Positions 55,158-61,613 of a stretch of DNA of 61,613 nucleotides are shown in pieces. Location: the NCBI GenBank assembly GCA_007693595.1, contig REDI01000053.1:1-61613 (forward strand). Reading direction: 5' to 3'. Source of the DNA: Deltaproteobacteria bacterium. Its GTDB lineage: Bacteria; Myxococcota_A; UBA796; GCA-2862545. The position numbers were made by a program, and so were the translations under genes. The notes beneath the pieces were generated by a model that was not told the DNA's origin, did no database searches, and was given only the letters and a program-made list of their open reading frames with translations. The first letter of the stretch is position 1. Each line of letters starts with the position of its first letter.

Positions 55158-58100
55158 CTCATCGTCGGCGTTGTCCTCCCGATCGGCTCGCCCGCGACGC
55201 AGCCTGCCGAGCCGATCGCCCCCCCCGGATCGGCCACGGCGAAGGCGACTCATGCGATCCGAGCCTTCCTCGGAGGTCTCGGTGGAGGCCTCCTCCGCGC
55301 TCCGACGGAGGCGGCGCAGCCGTTCGCGACCGCTCTCGCCGGAGGCGCCCTTGCGGAGGCGGCGCAGCCGATCACGGGCCGACTCCCCTTCTGGCGCGAG
55401 CGACTCTTGGGAGCCATCGGCAGGAGCGCTCCGGCGCAAGCGGCGCAGACGGTCCCGCGCGGACTCGCCCTCGCCCCCGCCCTCGGGACGGGCGGCGCGG
55501 CGGCGCGGGCGGTCCTCGGCCCCCTCTTTGGCGGAGGCGCTCCGTCGGAGGCGACGGAGACGGTCCCGTGCGGACTCCCCCTCGCCCTCGCCCTCGCCCT
55601 CGGGACGGGCGGCGCGGCGGCGCGGGCGGCCCTCGAGCCCCTCTTCGGCGGAGGCGCTCCGACGGAGGCGACGAAGGCGCTCGCGCGAGGAGCCCTCCCC
55701 CTCCGAGCGCAGCGCACGGCGACGGGGGCGCTCCTCGCCTTCTTCTTGCGACGAGGCGCTCCGACGCAGACGACGCAGTCGATCTCTCGCGGACTCACCC
55801 TCACCCTCGGACCGCGGAGCGCGGCGGCGCCGAGGCTCCTCGCCGCTTCCTTCGGACGGCGCGCTCCGGCGCAGCCGACGGAGGCGCTCGCGCGAGGAGC
55901 CCTCCCCCTCCGAGCGCAGCGAGCGGCGGCGACCGCTCTGCGACTCTTCGGACGGAGCGGCCTCGTCGGCCTCCCCCTCGCCTCGCGCGCTCCGACGCAG
56001 CCGACGGAGTCGCTCACGACCGGACTCCCCACCCCGACGAGGCACCCGCCCCGAGCCGCGGAGCGCCCGGCGAGGTTCGGCCGCCTCGGTGGGCTCCTCC
56101 ACGGCGTCTGGGGTGGCCTCGGCGGCCCCTGGCACCTCGTCGGTCCCCTCGGTCGGAGGTGGCGTCTCGGCCTCAGCCACCGCAGCGCGCAGGACCTCGG
56201 CGGCGCCACGAGCCGCGTCCAGGGCCTCCGACGGCGCTACGGCCTCGGCGATCGCCGCGACCGTCTCGCGTAGGGCGGTCAGAGCCTCGCTGACCGCGTC
56301 CACCGCCTCGTGCTCTCCGGCGTCGGACGCAGCCGCCTCGAGCAGCGCCTCGCCCTCGCGTACCGCGACGGCGCGAGCCTCCGCTGCCTGGACCGCCCCC
56401 TCGACGGCCGTGGCCACCCCCTCGCTCACCTCGCGAGCCGCGACCAAGGCCTCTGTTGGCTCCTCGGCCGCAGCGATCGCGGCGACCGCCTCGCGAAGAG
56501 CGGTCAGCGCCTCGGCGACCGCGTCCACCGACCCGTGCTCGACCGCCTGGGCCGAGGCCGCCTCGAGCAGCTCCTCGCCCTGTCGCACCGCTGCCGCACG
56601 GGCCTCCGCCGCCGCCTGCTCGACCGCCTGCACGGCCGCTGCGACGGCCGCCGCCACCCCCTCGGCGGCGCGCTGTGCCCCTTGGAACGCCTCCTCGGGG
56701 GACGCCGAGGTCGCGATGGCCTCGACCTGAGCCGAGAGCTGGGAGAGCGCCTCGGACACCGCCTCGACCTCCTGAACCTCCTCCGCGAGCGCGCGCGCCG
56801 CGTCTTGGAGCGCGTGCGCCTCACGGCTCGCCGATTCACGGGCCTCGTTCAGCGCGACCACCGCCGCGATCGCTCCGTCCAGGCCCTCCTCCACGGCGCG
56901 CGCCGCGTCGAGGGCGCGTGCCGGATCCTCGGCGGTCGCGATCTGCTCCACCGCCTCCGACAGAGACGCCAGCGACGCCTGGACGTCCGGGGCGTCGGCA
57001 AACTCCGCCGCGCGCGCTGAGGCAGACGCGCGGATCCGCAGCCCCTCCTCGACCGCCGCAGCCCGTGCCTGGGCGGCGGCCACCGCCTCGGCCACCCCCG
57101 ACGCGGCCGCTCGGACCGCCTCCAGGAAGGCCTCGACCTCGTCGGACTGCTCCACCCCGACCGCCCGCTCCTTCAAGGCGGCGAGCGCCTGGGCGACCCC
57201 CTCGTCCTCGGCCTGGGTCCCCGCTAGCTCGACCGACGCCTCGAGGATCCTCCCGATCTCGACCGCCGCCGCCTCTCGCGCGGCCGCCAGGGCCGCTGCG
57301 GTCTGCACCGCGACCTGGTGGGCCTCGATCGCCGCCGCGATCTCTTGAAGAGGACCGAAGGCCTCGGACGAGGCGGCTCGCGCCTCCTTCACCAGCGCCG
57401 CACGGGAGGCGTCGTCATAGGCGGCGACCAGCCGATCCCGTGCATACTTCGCGTCTTCGATCGCGCTCGCGGCCCGGCGGAGCATCGCCCTCGCCCCCTC
57501 GGGGTGGGCCTCCTTAGGGATCTCGTCGAGGGCGTGCCGGAGCTCGTGGACTCGGTCGGTGATGGGCTCGAGCTCCGCGATGAGGGCGTCGATCTCGGCC
57601 TCTGCCTCGGCCGCGCTCATCTCGACGGGCAGCGCCTCGACCGCCGAGCGGACCGCGTCGGCCGCATCGACCAGCGACGAGATCGGCTCGCTCACGTCCA
57701 TGGACACGATCGCGCCCGCCGCCTCGCGCGCCTCATCGAGGCGGAGATCGATCAGGCTCTCGAAGCGCTCCGACGCCTCACGGAGCCGATCCTCGAGGGC
57801 CTGGCGCGCCTGGGCGAGGCGATCGAGCGGGCCCTTCATCGGCTCTTTCCCCTGATGGGGCGCCGCGAACTCGGCAGCCTCCGCCGCCTGGGTGAGCGCC
57901 GGGGCACTCTGGTCACGGACCGCCATGATCCGTTCTTCCGTCTGGACGATCAACAGACCACGCTCGTGATCGTCGAGCACGGAGGTCACCTCGCGATCAG
58001 CAGCCTCCACCGCATCGATCAGCGCATCGAGATCCAGGTCGAGCGCGGGCACCGACCCGGCGTGCTCGGCGGACTGGGCCGCCTCCTTCGCGACCGTGCC

Positions 58101-61100
58101 ACGCTCTACTGCCTCTCGCAGCGACGCGGTCGCAGCATCGAAGGCGGTCAGGTCGAGCGCCGGAGGCTCCTCGAAGGCGGAGGCCCGCGCCTGGAGGGCC
58201 GCTCGGCGCGGATCCGCCCGATCCTGCGCCTCCACCAGTCGGCTCAGATCGGCTTCGAGGCGCGCCCGTGCCTGCTGCAGGGCCTCCGCTGCCGCCTCGA
58301 CATCGGTCGCGATCTGTGTCCGGGCCTCCTCGATCGCGAGGGCCACCGCCTCGCGCTGGGCCTGGACCCCCTCGGCCGCGCCTCGGGCCAGCGCCGCCGC
58401 TTCCTCGACCTCGGCGAGGGTCTCGCCGGCCTGGGCGAGCGCCACCGCCTCTCCCAGCCCCGTGAGGGCCGCGTCGTAGAGCTCGATCGCCGCGACGACG
58501 CGCTCGCACGCCGCCTTGGCCTCGTCGGAAGACGGAGTGAGGCTCTGGAGCTCCGCGCGCTCGGACGCGATCGAGGCCGCGTCGGGTAGCGAGGCGATCT
58601 CCTGCTTGATCGCCTCCGCGCGCCGTCGCTGCGCTTGGGCGTGCGCCTCGCGGGCTGCCGCGATCGCGCGCTCCGCCGCTTCTATCTTTGGCGACACCGC
58701 TCCCTGGCGCTCCCGGAGATCCGTCAAGGCCTGAGGGAGGCGCTCGATGTCTTCGAGCTGAGCGACCTGCTCGATCGCGGACGCGAGCGCCTTGGCCCCA
58801 CGCTCTGCCTCTGAGAGAGCCGACTCAGGGGCTCCGAGATCCGTCGCCCCCCGCTCGGCGAGAGCCGAGAGTTCCTCTCGGAGTGCGCCGAGGGAGACGC
58901 GGGCCTGATCCAGTCCCGCACGCTGCTCCGAGGCCTGCTCCTTCGCCTCCGCGAGCGCAGCAGCCGCGCGCTCCGCGTCGGCCGCGATGCGGGCCTGCAG
59001 CTCCTCGAGGGCTTGCCGGGCCGTCTCGATCCCCCCCAGGCAGCGCTGGGCGAGACCGCGCGCCATGGAGGTGGCCTCTTCGATCTCGTCCAGATCCGAG
59101 GCCGCTTGGGTCAGCTCCACCGCCTCGGCGAGCTCACCCCGCGCCGCCCGCACCGCCTCGACGTGGGTGCGAGCCTCTGCGAGCTCTTCTTCGGGTCCCT
59201 CGACGTGCTCGGCGAGCTGCGCCTCGAGCAGGGAGAGGGCCTCGGAGGCCGAGGCGAGCAGACCCGCGACCTCATCGCGAAGGGCGAGCGCGCGCTGGTC
59301 GCGGACCTGCGCTGCGGCCTGGGTCAGGGCGGCGGAGGACCTGGCGAGCTCGTCGCGAGCGCCGGAGGCGTCGAGCTCCAGGAGCGAGGCCGTGAGAGCC
59401 TCGGGATCGGCGGACTCCAGGCGCGCGGCGAGAGGATCGAGCCCCGCCAAGACCTCGCGTCCCCGCGCCACCGCCGCTTGGAGCGCGGCGCGAGCCTGCG
59501 CCACGGGCTCGTCGTCGAAGGCGGAGGCTCCCAAGGCTTCCTCAGCTTGGGCGATCCCTACTCGGATCGCCTCAGACTGCTCCGAGAGCGCACCCTCGAG
59601 GGCACCTCGGGCGCGTCCCAGCTCCTCCTGAGCCCGCCCCAGGGCCTTCTCCCACCGCGCGACGCGATCGGGTCGCGAGCGGAGGAGGGCGTCGATCTCG
59701 GCGTCGAGATCGACCCGGATCTCGACCGTCGAAGACTCGAGACGCTGCAAAAGAGCGCGGGCCTGAGCGGGGAGCTCGGCGAGGTCCGCCAGGGCCACCC
59801 TCGGCGCCTCCAGGGCGCTGGGAAGGCCCTGGACGGAGGCCTGAGCGGACTCGACCACCTCGCCGATGGACCGCGCGATCTCCTCGATCTCGGCGCGACG
59901 GCGCGCTCGCCACCCACGATGATCCACCTCGGACTGGATGCGCGCCTCGAGATCGGCCGCGATCGCCACGGCCTCCCGATGATCGGCCTGAGCGGCCGCG
60001 AGCAGGTCTCGACCCTGTTGGTGGACCTCGTGGGGCTCGCCGTCTTCGAGCGCCTGGAGGAGAGCTCGGATCCCGGCGGCCTGGGCCCTGCGGGCCTCGA
60101 CGTGAGACTTCAGGCTCGAGAGGGCCTCGGTCGCCTCGATCCGCTCCGCTTCGGTCCGCGCGGTGAGCGCCTGGAGGCGAGCGCCCTCCTCTTCGGCCAG
60201 CCGCTCGGCCTTCGCGGCCTCGGCTCCGAGCGCGTCACGGGTCTTCGCGACGAGCTCCCGCCGTGCCGCCGCCTGCTCCTCGAGCTGCTTGAGGCGCGCC
60301 TGGACGGCGTTCCGGTGCTCAAGGAGGGCCGTGGCCGACGCCGACGCCCTCCCCTCGGCGTCGATCGCCGCCGAGACGTGCTGGCGCGCCGCCTCGGGCT
60401 CGACCGCCGCCCTCGACGCTTCAGCCGCCTCAGCCGCCTCAGCCGCCGCGGTGCGGGCCGCATGTTCCGCCTGCTCCGCGGCTCGTAGCCCCTCTTGGAC
60501 CTCAGGATCCTCGATGGAGTCCACCAGATCTCGCAGCCCGGAGAGTGCGCTGGTGGCCTCCGCCGCACGTTCCTGGGCGGCTTCCGCCGCGCCAACAGCC
60601 TTCTCCGCCGCCTCTGCCGCGCTGGCCTTGGCCGCGACCGCTTGGCGTGCCTGCGCGAGCAGGTCCACGGTGGCAGAGGCCGCGCGCTCCAGCGCCCCCT
60701 GCTGCTCCGACGCCTCACTCATGGCCTCTGTCGCCCCCTCTTGGGCGGCGTCGAGATCCTTCTCGAGGAGGGCGCGGAGGGTGTCGATCGCGGCTGGGAG
60801 GCTCTGGCGCAGCGCCTCGACCTGAGCCTCGACGGCCTCGTGCGCCGCGAAGACCTCGGGCAGATCGGCCTCAAGCACCGCCTCGGATGTGGTGGAGAGG
60901 CTCACGTTCAGCTTCGCGAGTCCCTCTTCAAGGCGGTTGGCTCTGTCGGACAGCTCCTCGCGCAGGCGTGCGAGCGCGGCCTCGCGGGCCTCCGCGACCG
61001 AGGAGGCCACCATCTCGGCGGCCTCGCGTGCCGACGCCAGCGCCTCGTCGAGCTCGTCGGAGTCCCGCACCGAGGCGACCATATCGGCGAGGAGCGACAT

Positions 61101-61613
61101 GGCCTCTCCGACCCCGCCGCGCTCGGCGAACGCACCTGCCTCTGATCTCGCAGAGGCCAACAGGGCCTCTGCTTCCTGGACGGTTCGGGCTCGATGCGCT
61201 TCGCGTCGGACCGCCTCGGAAAGGACCTCGGCCTCCGACGTCGCCGCAGCCAGCGCCTCGGCCGGATCCTCGGCACCCGCGATCGCCTCCACCGCCTCCG
61301 ACAGCGCGCTCAGCGCCGCCGTCACCGGCTCCGCATCGGCGAAGTCTCCCGCTTGTTCGCGGGCGCTCGACAGGAGGGAGGCGCCGGCGTCCACAGCCTG
61401 CGACAAGGCCTCCGCCGCGGCGGCCTCGGCCGCTTCCTTCGCCGCACGGGCTTGGGAAACCGCCTCCGAAAGCGCCTCGGCCTCCGACGTCGCCGCAGCC
61501 AGCGCCTCGGCCGGATCCTCGGCACCCGCGATCGCCTCCACCGCCTCCGACAGCGCGCTCAGCGCCGCCGTCACCGGCTCCGCATCGGCGAAGTCTCCCG
61601 CTTGTTCGCGGGC
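55152..61613 (-). CDS. Giant Ala/Glu-rich coiled-coil protein with basic RLRRLRR tail (5' end outside window)
   Basis: The frame is open through the right edge, so only the C-terminal ~2,150 residues are seen. Most of it is Ala, Glu, Arg and Ser in long helices, with no membrane segment. Many stretches follow a recurring module, alanine-rich with a core like ALSALSEAVEAIAGAEDP and EALAAA. It occurs repeatedly: two near-identical copies at the right edge, and diverged copies at about 56.2-57.2 kb. The last ~300 residues switch to a very basic domain with ten RLRRLRR-type motifs about 30 residues apart, separated by acidic EGEG linkers, and end acidic. The N-terminal part, which would reveal any head domain, is absent. 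A cytoskeletal, scaffold or nucleoid-binding role is possible but unproven. Confidence 0.8.
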   Translation of the reverse strand, partial: AREQAGDFADAEPVTAALSALSEAVEAIAGAEDPAEALAAATSEAEALSEAVSQARAAKEAAEAAAAEALSQAVDAGASLLSSAREQAGDFADAEPVTAALSALSEAVEAIAGAEDPAEALAAATSEAEVLSEAVRREAHRARTVQEAEALLASARSEAGAFAERGGVGEAMSLLADMVASVRDSDELDEALASAREAAEMVASSVAEAREAALARLREELSDRANRLEEGLAKLNVSLSTTSEAVLEADLPEVFAAHEAVEAQVEALRQSLPAAIDTLRALLEKDLDAAQEGATEAMSEASEQQGALERAASATVDLLAQARQAVAAKASAAEAAEKAVGAAEAAQERAAEATSALSGLRDLVDSIEDPEVQEGLRAAEQAEHAARTAAAEAAEAAEASRAAVEPEAARQHVSAAIDAEGRASASATALLEHRNAVQARLKQLEEQAAARRELVAKTRDALGAEAAKAERLAEEEGARLQALTARTEAERIEATEALSSLKSHVEARRAQAAGIRALLQALEDGEPHEVHQQGRDLLAAAQADHREAVAIAADLEARIQSEVDHRGWRARRRAEIEEIARSIGEVVESAQASVQGLPSALEAPRVALADLAELPAQARALLQRLESSTVEIRVDLDAEIDALLRSRPDRVARWEKALGRAQEELGRARGALEGALSEQSEAIRVGIAQAEEALGASAFDDEPVAQARAALQAAVARGREVLAGLDPLAARLESADPEALTASLLELDASGARDELARSSAALTQAAAQVRDQRALALRDEVAGLLASASEALSLLEAQLAEHVEGPEEELAEARTHVEAVRAARGELAEAVELTQAASDLDEIEEATSMARGLAQRCLGGIETARQALEELQARIAADAERAAAALAEAKEQASEQRAGLDQARVSLGALREELSALAERGATDLGAPESALSEAERGAKALASAIEQVAQLEDIERLPQALTDLRERQGAVSPKIEAAERAIAAAREAHAQAQRRRAEAIKQEIASLPDAASIASERAELQSLTPSSDEAKAACERVVAAIELYDAALTGLGEAVALAQAGETLAEVEEAAALARGAAEGVQAQREAVALAIEEARTQIATDVEAAAEALQQARARLEADLSRLVEAQDRADPRRAALQARASAFEEPPALDLTAFDAATASLREAVERGTVAKEAAQSAEHAGSVPALDLDLDALIDAVEAADREVTSVLDDHERGLLIVQTEERIMAVRDQSAPALTQAAEAAEFAAPHQGKEPMKGPLDRLAQARQALEDRLREASERFESLIDLRLDEAREAAGAIVSMDVSEPISSLVDAADAVRSAVEALPVEMSAAEAEAEIDALIAELEPITDRVHELRHALDEIPKEAHPEGARAMLRRAASAIEDAKYARDRLVAAYDDASRAALVKEARAASSEAFGPLQEIAAAIEAHQVAVQTAAALAAAREAAAVEIGRILEASVELAGTQAEDEGVAQALAALKERAVGVEQSDEVEAFLEAVRAAASGVAEAVAAAQARAAAVEEGLRIRASASARAAEFADAPDVQASLASLSEAVEQIATAEDPARALDAARAVEEGLDGAIAAVVALNEARESASREAHALQDAARALAEEVQEVEAVSEALSQLSAQVEAIATSASPEEAFQGAQRAAEGVAAAVAAAVQAVEQAAAEARAAAVRQGEELLEAASAQAVEHGSVDAVAEALTALREAVAAIAAAEEPTEALVAAREVSEGVATAVEGAVQAAEARAVAVREGEALLEAAASDAGEHEAVDAVSEALTALRETVAAIAEAVAPSEALDAARGAAEVLRAAVAEAETPPPTEGTDEVPGAAEATPDAVEEPTEAAEPRRALRGSGRVPRRGGESGRERLRRLRRSARGEGEADEAAPSEESQSGRRRSLRSEGEGSSRERLRRLRRSAPSEGSGEEPRRRRAPRSEGEGESARDRLRRLRRSASSQEEGEERPRRRALRSEGEGSSRERLRRLRRSASAEEGLEGRPRRRAARPEGEGEGEGESARDRLRRLRRSASAKEGAEDRPRRRAARPEGGGEGESARDRLRRLRRSAPADGSQESLAPEGESARDRLRRLRKGASGESGRERLRRLRRSAEEASTETSEEGSDRMSRLRRGRSGGGDRLGRLRRGRADREDNADDEG
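55170..56032 (-). repeat. Basic RLRRLRR repeat array in coiled-coil tail
   Basis: Eight strong (R-x-RLRRLRRSA) and two degenerate motifs encode a basic C-terminal array, spaced by about 25-40 residues of acidic, Arg/Pro-containing linkers. The DNA units are imperfect, so this is protein-level repetition maintained over time. Confidence 0.8.
61226..61613 (-). repeat. 249-bp (83-codon) tandem repeat at window edge
   Basis: The unit starting at 61226 recurs at 61475, exactly 249 bp (83 codons) later. The 139 bp visible in the second copy (61475-61613) appear identical to 61226-61364. The array continues out of the window. Identity at DNA level implies recent duplication or gene conversion; assembly collapse is a risk here. 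Confidence 0.85.

Noticed and set aside
57318-60488. Two long plus-strand frames inside the coiled-coil gene
   Set aside because: They are the complement of Ala/Glu/Arg-rich codons and give Arg/Leu/Gly-rich low-complexity peptides without start signals.

Overview
The window is high-GC bacterial chromosome with almost gap-free coding. It carries many secreted lipoproteins, a MopE-type calcium-motif surface protein with an anchor-like C-terminal tail, a Hanks-type Ser/Thr kinase, a LuxR-type regulator and a giant coiled-coil protein. This mix fits Myxococcota (Nannocystales/Polyangiales-like). That is an inference from gene content, because no rRNA or other phylogenetic marker is present apart from der. 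No tRNA, rRNA, complete mobile element or CRISPR-Cas locus was seen.

Layout. 1-6.2 kb looks like a flexible, partly decayed region: a truncated membrane protein with a 5-residue tandem repeat, a frameshifted secreted-protein remnant, a DUF1428-methyltransferase pair, a two-domain VOC protein, a broken GT-C glycosyltransferase whose break holds a 45-bp copy of the VOC gene, an unassigned Ser/Pro- and Gly/Ala-rich protein, and a pair of 37-bp direct repeats. 6.2-13.3 kb holds an MDR oxidoreductase, a lipoprotein, a small membrane protein and a YhaO/YhaN (SbcD/SbcC-like) nuclease-ATPase pair with a long extra C-terminal domain. 13.4-20.1 kb holds a LuxR-type regulator and a lipoprotein. These are followed by a minus-strand run: cation-chloride-cotransporter-like permease, SRAP DNA-protein crosslink protein, PEGA-like envelope protein and two paralogous single-pass membrane proteins.

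20.3-29.8 kb is rich in exported proteins: a DUF1554-like lipoprotein, a secreted MORN-repeat protein, the MopE-repeat surface protein translationally coupled to a transglutaminase-like lipoprotein, and a GHL10 glycoside-hydrolase lipoprotein. katG lies in this stretch with a visible promoter. 29.8-33.0 kb is a tightly overlapping operon of glpK, a creatininase-like gene and a ChaC-like gene. 33.1-45.5 kb holds more envelope and secreted proteins: an S8 protease, a long TPM-domain protein with a Ser/Gly tail, a beta-helix lipoprotein and a metallo-beta-lactamase-fold lipoprotein, plus a second pair of ~38-bp direct repeats. 45.5-51.7 kb has an overlapping glycosyltransferase-ABC exporter pair, divergent from a membrane zinc peptidase and the Ser/Thr kinase.

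51.9-61.6 kb contains der (EngA), a DUF2490 outer-membrane-like protein and a lipoprotein. It ends with the C-terminal ~2,150 residues of a giant Ala/Glu-rich coiled-coil protein that runs off the window. That protein has repeated ~75-83-residue modules, two of them apparently identical at DNA level, and a very basic tail with ten RLRRLRR-type repeats. It is the most unusual single object here.

Start codons were chosen by Shine-Dalgarno spacing, signal peptides or gene overlaps. All family names come from reading motifs, not from database searches.
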